In this document: piece by piece, positions 47,656 through 58,490 of the stretch
How the letters are laid out: each line of letters opens with the position of its first letter
Numbering within the stretch: position 1 is the first letter of the stretch
DNA from: Crocodylus rhombifer
Lineage: Eukaryota > Chordata > Crocodylia > Crocodylidae
DNA length: 64,000 bases
Assembly: GCA_038503035.1 (NCBI GenBank)
Contig: JAVSML010025214.1
Coordinates: 40,269 to 104,268, forward strand
Direction of reading: 5' to 3'
Made by a program: the position numbers and the translations under genes
Notes under the pieces: generated by a model
The model's database searches: none
What the model saw: the letters and a program-made list of their open reading frames with translations, nothing else
What the model was told of the DNA's origin: nothing

Positions 47656-47711
47656 ACATTAATTTAAGGACATAATTTTTTTCACATTAATTTAAGGACA
47701 TAATTTTTTTC
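47656..47711. repeat. 28-bp perfect tandem duplication
   Basis: Two identical 28-base units, each containing ATTAATTTAAGGACATAA and a T run, lie head to tail immediately after the CR1 tail. Confidence 0.93.
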
Positions 47712-49317
47712 ACCTTAAACAGGAAATGGCTCTTTCAAAGTTTTCAGCAGAGTGAAGGAGGGCAATATACATGCAAGAATCATTAATTTTTGGAGGGATG
47801 TTTTCATAGAAGAAATCCACAGAAGTGATTTCAAGCATAACTGATGATAATAAACATGTAGACACTTCTCCATGCTTATGAGTTTTCTGCAGTAGTTTTG
47901 GGGCATAAAGAGACTGTAAAGGCAATGGATCTGTTAAGCTGCAGCATTGCATAGTGTGGAAACGTCCTCAGCTGCAAAGTAAGCCTTCCATCTCAAGCCT
48001 GTGCAATAATTCTGAGCAGCTACATTCAATCCTAGTATGTACTGAAGAGTCTACTGATTTTGGTGCTAGCCTGGGATTCAAGGGAGATGCATTTAAATAC
48101 CTTCTCTGTCTTAGACTTCTTGGGGATCAGTGTACTTCTCCCCATAAGAGTAGTGTTTTAAGGATAAATAAGTTACTATGCTAATAGGACCTTTGCCAGC
48201 TCTGACAGTCAATACGTTTTCTTTAAAATCTTGGATTTTTCTTAACCTCCAAGTCAGTGTTACCTGGAAAGATGATACCTGTCAGTATCAAACATAGAAA
48301 AAGAGTTGAAGGAAAGGACTTCTCTCATTCAAGATCTAAATAACCTGAGGTCACTAATAATGTGGCACCCCATTAATTTACTATTTCAGTGATATGGACT
48401 AATTGAAAGAGTTTATATTTTTCTGGTCAATCCCACAATCCTCCTTGACAGTAAAGGCACTCTGTGTTGTGCATGAACTGCTATGCTGAGACAGCTCAGG
48501 CTCATTCCTTTATTCTGTTAATGCAAACCACTCAGATTAGGCATGGCCTTGAGACTGAAGTAAATTCTAAAAGTAATGTTAGTGTCAGTGTCAAGACTTC
48601 TTTCCCCAAAGGTGCATTCTTGCCTATATTTAGTATTGCCTAGAGGTATCTTCAAATGTCATATACAGACCTTTTGTTTTCACCTGACCACTTCAAACTA
48701 TGAACAAGGTAAATATTTTAGCTAGATTCATTTCCACTTTCATGAATCCAAAATATTCTCTGCCCAATGCCTACCACATAGTCTCAGCAAATATTTCCCT
48801 GCCTTGCTGTGCAAAGAGATTACCTAACAGCAGTTTAATAACTCTTTCCTGACCTCTTGTAAAAATAAAGGTCATTAGAGCATTTTCCTTTACCAGTCCT
48901 TACCCAAACATGTGATTCCCAGATCAGAGCAAAAATTAGTGGCATTCCTTAGACCTTAATATATTTGGTGGAACTAATTAGCCCTTTTATGCTATCTCTT
49001 CAACTTTTTAGGGGTAGAACCTCAGCTAGTGTGAATTCCCTTTGGCCTCACTGGAGCTACAATAGTGGTCCTGTAACAATTCATATTAGATGATGATCTG
49101 TTTCTGTAGGTTTTAACCCATGGACTCAGGAAAGGATCAGCCTGTGAGGTGCTAAACTCCCCTAACTAATTAAAGTGAAGTGGGCATTGTCCAGGCCTTG
49201 ATTCTTAGTTGGTGTAAATTGGCATACTCCACTGATTTCCTTGACGCTAGTGTGAGTTACAGTAGCTGAGAAGTAAGAGTGTTTTTACACATGACACATT
49301 CTTCCATACCATTCAGT
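47712..49317. other. unassigned sequence
   Basis: No gene or recognised repeat in about 1.6 kb. Confidence 0.4.
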
Positions 49318-49775
49318 ACTGGTGAGGCCTCACCTGGAGTACTGTGTCCAGTTTTGGGCTCTACACTTCAAGAAGGATATGGACAGATTGGAATGCATCC
49401 AACATAGAGGGACAAAAATAATTAGGAGATTGAGAGGCAAGACTTATGAGCAAAAGCTGAAGGAACTAGGATTATTTAGTCTAGAGAAGAGAGGACTCAA
49501 AGGAGATTTGATAACAGTGTTCAAATACCTAAAGCATGATTAGAGAGAGAATACAGATGAGCTTTTTCTTTGTGGCATGCAGGACTAGGAACACTGACTT
49601 CAAGCTGCAGCAGAGAAATTTTAGGTTAGAGGTTAGGAGGAACTCTCTCACTATAAGGATGGTCAAGCTTTGGACCTAGCTACCTAGAGAAGTTGTGGAA
49701 TCTCTATCCCTAGAAATTTTTTAAAATAGATTAGAAACACTTTAATCTAAAGTGTTTGGCTGGGATGGTAAAATC
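49318..49775 (+). mobile_element. CR1 LINE, 5' truncated and 3' incomplete
   Basis: [40 protein letters not shown] and later LRLEVRRNSLT-type residues (49620-49650) are readable in two frames. The usual 3' UTR is only partly recognisable after 49760 (TTTGGCTGGGATGGT). Confidence 0.85.
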
Positions 49776-49974
49776 AGACACAAGAGGGTAGACTAGGGAC
49801 ACTGATAGATGTGGGGGAGGGGAAATGTGTTCTACCGGAAGCAGCAGCACGGTACTTTGACCAGGCTCTGCAGCATCTGTAGAGATCGGGACATTTCAGT
49901 GGGACTTTTTTGATATTTTTAGCTATTATAAAAGTGCCAAAGAAACCCAACTAACATGCCTGATCACTACAGAT
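49776..49974. other. unassigned spacer
   Basis: No feature recognised. Confidence 0.35.
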
Positions 49975-50182
49975 GTTGGTGTGGTATATGGAATGTACCT
50001 TTAAGGGCCTTGTGGTGGAACGGTCCAGTTTCTCACTCCCTGGGGCCATGTGGATTTGGTGGTGGTAGGTGGTTCTCCCTGCAAGATGGAGTGTGTGTGT
50101 TGCAGAATTCTGTTTGCTAATAAAGATGAAGCTGTTTATCATCCCACCAGTCTCTACTGAATGATGACCTGAGGACAGAACC
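49975..50182 (+). mobile_element. possible short LTR fragment
   Basis: The stretch begins TGTTGGTGTGG and ends near TGAGGACA, with an AATAAAG at 50119-50125 about 60 bases from the end, like a short retroviral-type LTR. No convincing target duplication or primer-binding site is seen. Confidence 0.3.
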
Positions 50183-50899
50183 CCAGTGGCATGGAGGCCT
50201 GAGTGAGTACCCCCGTCCCTGAAACCCAAGGGCCTAGGGAAAATATAATAATTGGGAAAGCCAAGTGCAACCAAAGCACTGCCTCTCTGAGCATGCAATG
50301 GGCTTGGCACAGGAGCACGCTGAGTTTAACATAAAGCACCATTTTGGGGGGTTTCTTCCACATGTGCAAGAAGCCTACATAACCCCATGTGGTTCCTTCC
50401 AGCCTTACTTTCCTATCATTCCTATAATCCAGCTACCACTAAGGTCAACAGAAATTTTTGATTAACTTCAGTAAGAACTGCACCCAGCTCATACAAAAGA
50501 GATGAGAGAGAGTATGAATTCTTCATTATTTACAGGCAAAATACTTGCAGAAACAGTGTTAAAAAAGGTAGAGTATTCTGTACCTAATAATTGCAGTTTA
50601 AATGAAAAAGACAACAACCATGCTAGTATATTACAAAGAGAACAGGGAAGAGGGGAGGAGGAATCAGAGAACTTGAAGCACAGCTTAAGCCATAAAACAC
50701 GAGAAGGAGTTGCCCATATAAAACATAATTTTGATTGGTAGTAATACCAATAATACCTAAAACTTCTATAACACTAACTAAAACCCTAGGTTCTTTAAGT
50801 ACTTGTGTTACCTCTCAGCTCCATTTTCTTGGGGAACCCTGGCACAAGACGCAGCCTGTCTGACTCACAAAGAATCCCACCCCCTCCTCTCCTCTACCT
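50183..50899. other. unassigned sequence
   Basis: No gene or recognised repeat. Confidence 0.4.
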
Positions 50900-52133
50900 G
50901 AACAAGAACTAATTATGAAAGACAATGAAAATACCATGCAATGGGAGATGCACCTAAAGCCCTCCAGATAAGGGAGCAACTGCCTTAGGTCTAATTAGCA
51001 TCCAAGATGGAACCAGATGACCATTCATTTACATGAAAGATGGAGAACAGAAAGCCCGAAGCAAAGACCACAGTGAATTCTGGAATCAGAGAAGCAGGGG
51101 AGCACTGCATGATGGGGAATCTGTGCTCCAAATGCTAATCAACCCACATTTACACACCCAGCTCAGCATTAATCAGACCAATTCTAATCTGGATTTACAA
51201 AGAACTCCCCCTGACACACACCACACACACCTCTAAGCAGAAGTAAAGTTTAATAGACATCTCAGGCCATACATTCCCCAGTCCTACAATGGGAGTCCTA
51301 TTTAAACTTGATTGACTAAAACTCAATTGCCGGGTTAGGAAATGCTGAGTCAAAGAGACCGAGTCAGAGGGGGTATGGGTAGCATTTGAACAACGGTTAA
51401 GGGTTCATCACAGCATCCAGCCCATTGGAGCCCTGACCACAAGTGTTGTCATACTTTTCCCAGGATGACCAGTGGAAGCCCTCCGCACAAAAGTTATGAA
51501 AAGCCATGCTAAGCTGAGGCTTGTTCACAACAGGTAAAAATCCAAAACCCTGATGCTGCAAGCTATCTATGGTTTCTGAGGAAACAATGAGGTATCCTAT
51601 CCAGTATATCTGCTATCCATAGGAATTTCAAGCTGGCTCCTAAGTGTCTGGTTACGCCTTAAAAACTTGTGTTTTTCCTGGTTGTTAGTCAGTTTCTTGA
51701 GATGTTCCAAACCAGATAACCTCTTGTCAATAGAAAAGACAATTATTTACACTATTAAAAAAATGCTTTGAAGAAGCTGAACTTAGGGTATAAAAATCTG
51801 TAAAAAAAAAGCAGCAAAGCGTGCTTCAAAAGGAGAAGTCTCTCTGACACCATCCACTGTTGTTCCCAAGAAGCTGGAAGCAACAGATCATCGCCCTTCA
51901 AGGACTGTGCTAAGAACTTTACTTGTCAGCATTGGAACCTGAGTGCTTTGGACTGGTGAGATCCCAGCTCTCGGTCTCTCTCTCTTTTCTCTTTTCTCTC
52001 TAGGCATAGATTACTGAACCTGAATTGTATTGGTTAAGCTTGAGCTAAGTTTCCCCAAATACTTAGTGAAACCAGGGTAGTGTTGTAATCATTTCTGTTT
52101 GTTTTCTTTGTTAACCTTTTGCACACTGAAACA
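50900..52133 (+). mobile_element. possible LTR or non-coding retroelement body
   Basis: This non-coding stretch has a TATAAAAA at 51789-51796, a following TCTCTGACACCATCCACTG block, a C/T-rich tract with TCTCTCTCTTTTC at about 51978-51999, and a T-rich end, a plausible U3-R-U5 order. Its outer boundaries and any duplication are not clear. Confidence 0.3.
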
Positions 52134-52196
52134 AAGGGGGGCTGGACTAGATCTTCTGAGGTCCCTTCCAGCTCTAATGTCTATGGAATCTATGAA
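52134..52196 (+). mobile_element. CR1 3' terminal fragment, ~60 bases
   Basis: GGCTGGACTAGATCTTCTGA, GGTCCCTTCCAGCTC and the tail TATGGAATCTATGAAA are diagnostic of a CR1 end. The sequence directly upstream is not CR1, so this is either an extremely truncated insertion or a CR1-type tail carried by another element. Confidence 0.8.
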
Positions 52197-52199
52197 ACA

Positions 52200-52345
52200 C
52201 AAAATACAGTAAAGTAGGGCCATGCGAATGTCACCAGTTGTTTTGATTTGACACTGTTTTGACTAATTTTGAGCTCAAAACAATGAGATAGAATTGAAAT
52301 GAAGGGCTTCGAGACAGCCTCAGAACAAAACTTTCAAAACATTTT
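52200..52345. mobile_element. possible decayed MITE (family E)
   Basis: AGGGCCATGCGAATG at the left and repeated TTTTGA / TCAAAA blocks (52245-52345) form an imperfect inverted repeat. The style resembles 37.85-37.99 kb. Ends not defined. Confidence 0.35.
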
Positions 52346-52379
52346 GAGTTTTGAAGCCACCAGTGAGAGACAGAAGAAC

Positions 52380-52712
52380 CAGGGCTATGCTCTCAGCACC
52401 AGCCGGAAGCGCAGCCCTGGCTCTCCCTGTCTCCCGCTGCCAGAAGCCACTAACAGTGCAGGGGAAGAGCATGGGCTCAGTTCCCCACACCAGTGCTGTG
52501 ATCTGGTGGGGGGTGCTGCAATTGAGTGTGTGGGAGGGTGGAGAGTCATGACTCTCTGCCCCCAGACGTGATCACAACATGGGATGAGGGAGTGAGCCCA
52601 GCTGGGGTAAATCTCTTCCTCTGCACCTGATCCCAGGGTGGGGAAGGTGGGAGTGAGTCCAGCTGGCCTGACTTTCCATCCCCACACCCGACTGCAGTGC
52701 GGGGGGAGGGAG
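52380..52712. repeat. degenerate GC-rich minisatellite
   Basis: A unit of about 62 bases with GAGGGAGTGAG(C/T)CCAGCTGG, then a CTCTGCACC(T/C)GA block, recurs about three times at 52550-52712, with more diverged relatives upstream to 52440. Confidence 0.55.
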
Positions 52713-53192
52713 TGAGTATGAAATTTTATATTGCATTGTCCTTTTGGACAGTCTTCCTCCTTGCAGCTCATATGATGCATGAGGTTAATGTTCAGCCTCC
52801 AATTCACTTAAAAGGGTAGTTGTCACAACTTTTATTTACCCACTAATTTATCAAATCACCTTTATTCCTATTTCAATTATTACAGCCATCAGTGAATATT
52901 TACAACCTTAATTTAAGCATGAAAAATTCTCATAATATTCCAACCAATACTTAGGTTTGCAACTTCAACATTCATTTATGCTAGTGCTTTGCCTTTAAAC
53001 ATACCATACCTCCTTTATCTGTAACCTGTTCTTGGTGCTTACAAAATTTTTATCACCCTGGCATCAGAACATTAGGCATGATAGTCTATTCCTTTTGGGG
53101 TTGTCTAAGTATCCAGATTTGGTAATCTACCTAGCATCTCTGGTCATCTGAATACAAAAATATCACTAATGCACAGGTTAGAATTCTATTCC
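52713..53192. other. unassigned AT-rich sequence
   Basis: No feature recognised. Confidence 0.4.
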
Positions 53193-53644
53193 TGGGTACA
53201 CAGCCGCACACACGGACAACTATGTACAACCAGGTAGTTGCATGTGCAATTGCAGCTGGGGCACACAGGCACACACCTGCATGCCCCTGATTTCCCAATA
53301 CAACTGTCCAACCACTGAGCAGCAATTTCCTAGCCTCCTTCTTTAGCACATACATAGCACAATCTACTTTTTCATGAAGGTGATTCTTCCTATATTTTGC
53401 AATGAATATATTTAGCATTCTGTTACAGTGTAGCTAATAGTAAACCCTGAGCTGGCTGCTACCCTGTCTCCGTGTGCCTCAGCATCGGGGCTCTACAGCA
53501 CACAGAGATGCTCCCCCATCCACACATTTGTCCTAGTGCACACTACCTTGGCATGCTTTGCCCCACTTTTTTCCCAGGATTTTTTTTTGCTACTGCTTGC
53601 TGAGGTTTGCGTTCCTGCAAACTGCACGTATGGATGTGGCCTTA
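53193..53644. mobile_element. MITE family A-like copy
   Basis: The left end GGGTACACAGCCGCACAC and the right end GTATGGATGTGGCC are inverted repeats. The right third contains TTTTTTTTGCTACTGCTTGC and CTGCAAACTGCACG as in other family A copies. Confidence 0.45.
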
Positions 53645-54316
53645 GATGACAAAAACAAAAATAGATTGTCACCCTTGCTGTGTAACATTTTAGCTCTTTT
53701 TCTCCTTGGAAAGAGTTCAGTGAGTTCTGGATTGGGCCTTAAACAACTGACAGAAATGTGACTTTTTAATATCAATGTAATGCATGATGATGATTCTAAA
53801 ATTTTGAATATACTTCAGTCCTTTCTATTTTTCAGTACTAAAAGAATATTGTATAAAAAGATTCTCTTATCTCAGTAGGAATTCATAGTTAAGTAAGCAT
53901 CTGATCTGTTTTTCATGGGGATTTTTACAATGAATTCAGCAATTTCACTCCTTTTTAGTCACCATGGATTAAACAAGAAATTAATGGTGAGCTAATGTTC
54001 TGTGAGTGTTGCTCAGCAGCAGAAAGGTCAACAAACCTAGTGGCTGTATGTTTCATTAGTCCTACTTTGTGGGCCATAACAATCCTCTTACAACAAGGAC
54101 TAGAGTTATTGAATGCATAAATCATCCACTGTTGTTAGAGCTTCCCATTACTTTATGAAGTATCGCAAGAGTATAGACAGCTCCCAAAAGCAGAATATAA
54201 AATGTCATAGTGCAAGTAAATACATCAAGATTCTATAATCTAGGAAATAGATTCATGTGACAGCATGTTAAAATCCACATATAGGACACAGAGGTCTTAA
54301 TTATATCTTTTCACAG
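53645..54316. other. unassigned sequence
   Basis: No repeat recognised. It directly precedes the exon candidate. Confidence 0.4.
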
Positions 54317-54481
54317 AGAAAAAGTACAATCATGAACAGGAGCTGGGAAATTAGGAAACTTCATAGGGCTCACCTCACAGCATTTCCTCCAACTACTTTC
54401 TTTAGCACTGATGGTTTTATGGAGCCTGTGGAAAAGATTGTGACTACTCATCTCATCAGTGTTTGGGAATCCATTGAGAAG
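54317..54481 (+). CDS. orphan exon candidate (weak), 55 codons, phase 0-0
   Basis: A pyrimidine-rich TTATATCTTTTCACAG precedes an open 165-base segment followed by GAGAAG and GTAAAC, a good 5' splice site. Only one frame is open; it contains residues such as WEIRKLHRAHLTAF, FSTDGFMEPVEKIV and HLISVWESIEK. I recognise no family. The composition is not repeat-like and the segment lies just outside the composite block starting at 54534. An open frame of this length has roughly a 7% chance of arising at random, and plausible splice sites are common, so a false positive is more likely than not. If real, it would be an internal exon of a gene extending beyond this window on the plus strand. Confidence 0.2.
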
Positions 54482-54851
54482 GTAAACTCTATTCTCTTAC
54501 CTACACTCTTCCCCCTAAAGAATCTCCCCCACCCCCCTTGGGCATGTCCACACATGCAAGGACATGCACTTGCAGCAGCTCAAATAGAAGCAATGCAAAG
54601 TTGAGGCGGGGCTTTTTGCCTCAGCATGTATGCTCAAACATGCACTTTGTTGTGGAGCAAATTGTGCCACTTGGGGCAAAATAACCCTACCTGGTTCCTC
54701 CTGGATCTGCAGCCAGGGGTAGCTGGAGCTCGGGGCCAGCACCTGTGCTGTCCCCAGCAATACAAAATATGCCCTGTCCTGGCCCCAGCAATACAAAAAG
54801 CTGCCCTAGCAAGCATCTCAGAGCTACTCCCTCCCAGATGCTCCTCCCCCA

Positions 54852-55065
54852 GAAGCTCCTGAGAGCAAGTCAGCCATGCCCCTTCCTGTGCTAGGCTGCT
54901 GCTGCTGTGGCTGGTTGCTGTAAGCTTGGTCTCAGGAGCTTCTGGAGAGAAGATGGCCAGGCCCTTTCCTGCCTTTGGCTACTATTAGCTCCTGGCTTTG
55001 TCTCAGAGCTTTCGGAGTAAGTTGGCCGCACCCCTTCCTGCCTTTGGTGGCTGCTGCCCCCTCCG
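54852..55065 (+). repeat. tandem units at the 5' side of the Tx1 LINE
   Basis: Three diverged units of about 70-82 bases start near 54852, 54938 and 55008. Each has AGCT(C/T)C(T)GGAG then GCC(A/G)(G/C)CCCCTTCCTG. Repeated 5' monomers are known promoters in some LINE families. Here the link to the LINE is positional only. Confidence 0.5.
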
Positions 55066-55926
55066 GGGGAGGTCCTCTGCTGCACACTGCTACCCCCCTC
55101 AGGGAGGGGCCCACTGCACTGCACTGCACCACACCCCAGCACTGCATTCCAGCTTCTGCACCCCTGTTCCCCGCCTGCTGCCCACCCCACCACCAAGCCA
55201 CGGTCGGGAGTCAGCCTGGGAGGGAGTCTGTGCTGCCTGTGGGCCCACCCCCCACCATCACTGCTGAAGCCTAATGGAACCTTACCTGCCCCAGCTGCCT
55301 TGGCAGGCCACCTTCATCTCCACTTTCACCAGTAGCACACCCTGAGTGGCTGAACTGGATGGCTTGCTGCTGCTGCTGCTGCCCCCTCTCAGGAGAAAGG
55401 GAGATTCCTTGCTTCACCACCTGACAGCACACCTGCACTGGATCACTTCCTAATTGACTGACTGCTCATACCCTCCCTCACAGCTACCTCACTGCATCTG
55501 ATCCTGATTTGTCTTCCTGCCTATTGCTGAGTGACTGGCTGGAGGCCTGAAGGGCTTCTGGACAGATCTTCCACAATCAAAGCCCCTCCGCTGTTCCAGC
55601 CATCTGTTACACCTGCCTCAGAAGCCTTCCCTGTGTGTTTTTGCTCTTGTGTGATAAGTCCTGAAGTCCACTTCCCCTGACCTGGTGTTTGTTGTGTGGC
55701 TGAGTAAGTCAGTTTGAGTTTCCCCAGCCTTTGTGTGCGTGTTTCCCCTTCCTCCCAACATTCTCAAAGCAGATGCCTCCTGGGGGGGTTGTTTGTTTTT
55801 TTTTTCCTTGTGGGGCTGTGGCTCAGTAAGCTTCAGCCACCTTCCTCCCTAGCCCCCTTCTGCCCCACAACCCCACCCTGCCCCTTCTAGATTCACCAGC
55901 CCCATGGGATATTATGTTTTTCTTTA
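55066..55926. other. presumed Tx1 5' UTR, GC-rich then T-rich
   Basis: No coding domain. A CTG trinucleotide run lies at about 55363-55381. The stretch connects the tandem units to the first candidate start codon of ORF1. Confidence 0.4.
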
Positions 55927-57427
55927 TTGTCTTCCCTGCCGTCGTGTGAAATAATGACAGGGCAGGAACCTTCTGCAGGGGCAGATGCCCCCACTATGGG
56001 GGTGGATCCCAGCCAAGCCTCCAAGGGGATGCATGCCCCTGCAGTCTCCAACCTGGAGGAAGAGTCCAACCAACCTCCTCCAGGGGTGGAGAAGCACTCG
56101 CAACATGAGTGCCCCATGGACCAGGTGGGAAGGGCATCTGTGGGTCCCACTGGGAAAAGGGGTACCCCTACCACCAGTGTCCCACCCCCCTCAAGCCCCC
56201 TGGTACCCCAGCCACAACTACAAGCCCACCCGTGATGTCAAGGGACTCCATCCCCCAACCAAGTCTAGTGGAGTTCCAGGGAGGGCACCAGCAACTGGGG
56301 GGGGAGACAGGAAGCAGGGTCCCCCTGCCCCTAGTCATACCCCCATCGTGGCTGCCCCACTCCCCCAACCCTCAGCTTCTCTTGCTGAAGCCTGTCCACC
56401 TGAGGACCACCCCATGGCTAAGTGGGTGCATGTACTCTCTGGGAGTAAAGGCAAGAGGAAGGCTCAGGCACAGCTGGAGCCCTCTGATGTGGAGGACTCC
56501 TCTCTCCCGCCAAAGACCACCACACAGGGGGAAGGAGTGGACCAGCCTCCAGGGGCTGCCCCAGCTGTGCCTGACACCCCCCCCCCCCCGGGAAAGATCA
56601 AACAGGTGATCCTCATGGAGGAGGTTTTGAGGCTGCTAGATAGTTCCAAACAGGAGCCCTTGGGGGAAGCCCTTCATTCTGCTGACCAAGGCCTACCCCC
56701 TGAAACCATGGGCACTGAGACTGAAGCCTGCCCAAAGGAAGGCCTGGTGGCAGAGCCTGCTCCCTCTGATCTAGGGGATACAGATGCCCTGGGGCTCACC
56801 CCAGTGAGTTCTAAGGGAGGAGTTCCCCTTTTCCAGGACCTCAAGGCAGACATCAGAGCCACCCCAATGCCTTGTGGGTCTCTTCTCTCTCCCTCCCAGG
56901 AAACCCTCACCTGTAGCCTGCCCCATAGTCTAGTACCAGATAAGGTCACGGTAGGGTTCCCTACTCAATGGGCTGATCTCATCAGCAACCCTGCACAGAT
57001 GCCCCAGGACTCCTGCTCTACCCCACCATTTTGTGAAGGACCCCCACCCCCACCCCTGTCCCAGAGGGCTTCAGAGCTCTCCCAATCCCAACCAGAGTCC
57101 AGGGTCTTAGCAAACTGAGGGGTTCAGATGGTGCAAGAAGAGCCCTCTGAGCTCCAGAACCAGAAGGAGGATGCCCGAGAACCAGCAGGCTCCATGGAGC
57201 CTACAGACCTATTGGTCCCAATGGTCCCCAGGGATAAACTACTTGAATTTCTTGACCATGACTATACCCACCAGTCTGCCAGCAAGGTACAGCTAGCCTT
57301 GGACCACTGGGGAAATTTTGACAGCATCCTTACCATTGCGAGGGAGTTGGCGGGGGAAGGCAAGGGGCCCAAAAGCTGCAATGCCCAGATCTATAGGCCC
57401 GGCTGCAGTTTCATAGATGCCCTCTGA
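55927..57427 (+). pseudogene. Tx1-like LINE ORF1, one frameshift and one stop
   Basis: The first frame (55927-~56230) reads MSSLPSCEIMTGQEPSAGAD and continues as an acidic, proline-rich segment. At about 56200-56235 the coding signal moves to the second frame, which reads PPTKSSGVPGRAPATGGGDR, MAKWVHVLSGSKGKRKAQ and VILMEEVLRLLDS. That frame meets a TGA at 57116-57118 and continues in phase to 57427 with RDKLLEFLDHDYTHQSASKV and LDHWGNFDSILTIARELAGE, the part I recognise from reptile Tx1-like ORF1 proteins. ORF1 proteins of this clade are RNA-binding chaperones. No CCHC zinc knuckle is evident here. The start is either 55927 or the second methionine at 55954; the 55985 frame before about 56230 is a tryptophan-rich shadow. 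Confidence 0.7.
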
Positions 57428-57493
57428 ATTAGTGGGCCCCACACCAGGCGTTCAGATACATGAAATCCCTGTGTCTACTCCATCCCCCCAGCC

Positions 57494-58386
57494 ATGAGGT
57501 CATTTAAGATCGCAACTCTCAATGAAGACCTCAGGGACTACAATATGCAGGAGTGGGTGGATCCTGCTGTCTGGTCCAGGAGGTGAAATCTGCCGTACCT
57601 CCTGATTCCTTTGCCTGTGCAATGGCAGTCACTGCCCCGCCCCATGTTCTCCAGCCCACCAGATTTTGTCAAGGTCTGGCACCTCGCCTGGCTCCACAGC
57701 ACTCCCTGCTTCACCACCTGAACTGGCTGGAGGACACCAAACTGGTACGCTTTTCCACCGTCCATCACTGTCACCTCTACATGCTCATGTGCTGCACTGT
57801 CCATCATGCCACCCTTGTGTCCCACCCAGACAACAAGTTGTGGGACCTGCTTGGCGAGGGCATAGCTGGAGCACCCCAGAGGCTGAGTCCACCCTCAACC
57901 CATGAGCCTGTCTTGTGGCTACTCCATGGAACTGTCTCCACAGGCATGTATGTGGTGAGCTTCACGGACACCCCAGTCTCCCACCCCTTCTGCGGGCAGA
58001 GGGAGACCCTGGCACACGTGACCCTCAAGTGCACCAGGCTGCAGCCCCTCCACTTCCACCTCTTGAGGTTCTGGTTGAATTTCACCCCCCACCTTTTTGT
58101 TTTTGATCACTCCATCCATGGCCTCACCAAGTCCCAGGACCTCCTGGTCAACCTCCTCCTGGCCCTGGCCAAGTGGGCCCTGTATTTGACCAGGAAGGAT
58201 GCTCTGTCCAGGAAGGTGCCTAGAGACTGTAGGGCTGCTTTACTCTTGCTTGTCCATGCACGTCTCCAGGTGGAGCACCAGTCAGCGGTGTCCACTGGCT
58301 CCTTGGATGCCTTTGAGGACCAGTGGGTGTGGCCCAGGAGGCTCTGCTTGGTGTCCCCCTTAGGTGCATTTATTTTCACATTTTGA
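57494..58386 (+). pseudogene. Tx1 LINE ORF2 with the endonuclease and RT deleted
   Basis: The ATG at 57494 opens MRSFKIATLNEDLRDYNMQ, which matches the first residues of the Tx1 endonuclease (family pattern FKIATLNVNGLRD). Within about 60 bases the sequence jumps to the C-terminal part in another frame: VQEVKSAVPPD, WDLLGEGIAG, WLLHGTVSTGMYVVSFTD, then the zinc-binding core PFCGQRETLAHVTLKCTRLQ, RFWLNFTPHLFVFDHS, DLLVNLLLALAKWALYLTRK and AVSTGSLDAFEDQWVWPRR, with a stop at 58384-58386. The palm and thumb of the RT, with the catalytic aspartates, are gone. The retained 3' half is almost free of lesions. The residue normally written CPFC here reads HPFC, so the first cysteine of the finger is lost. 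Confidence 0.82.
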
Positions 58387-58490
58387 CCCTTTGACCCACA
58401 TGACACTCCTATCCAGTTTTTTGCCTTTTTTGTCCCAAGAATTCTGTTGTATCTTTCACCCATTGGCCCCACACAGTAGACAGTAGGGGC

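Larger units (their letters stand above)
55927..58490 (+). mobile_element. Tx1-clade LINE, internally deleted
   Basis: The order ORF1, short spacer, start of ORF2, deletion, C-terminal end of ORF2 and 3' UTR is preserved on the plus strand. The 3' boundary is put near 58490, after TTTCACCCATTGGCCCC. No reverse transcriptase motif is present anywhere in the block. The 5' UTR probably extends upstream to about 54850. Confidence 0.75.

Noticed and set aside
50502..50741. 79-residue hydrophilic frame
   Set aside because: Lysine- and glutamate-rich, as expected from A-rich DNA; no domain and no splice context.
55985..56230. start of the 377-residue frame as the N-terminus of the Tx1 ORF1
   Set aside because: This part is rich in Trp, Pro and Lys and reads like an off-frame translation; the frame from 55927 has the composition expected of ORF1 up to about 56230, after which the other frame takes over.
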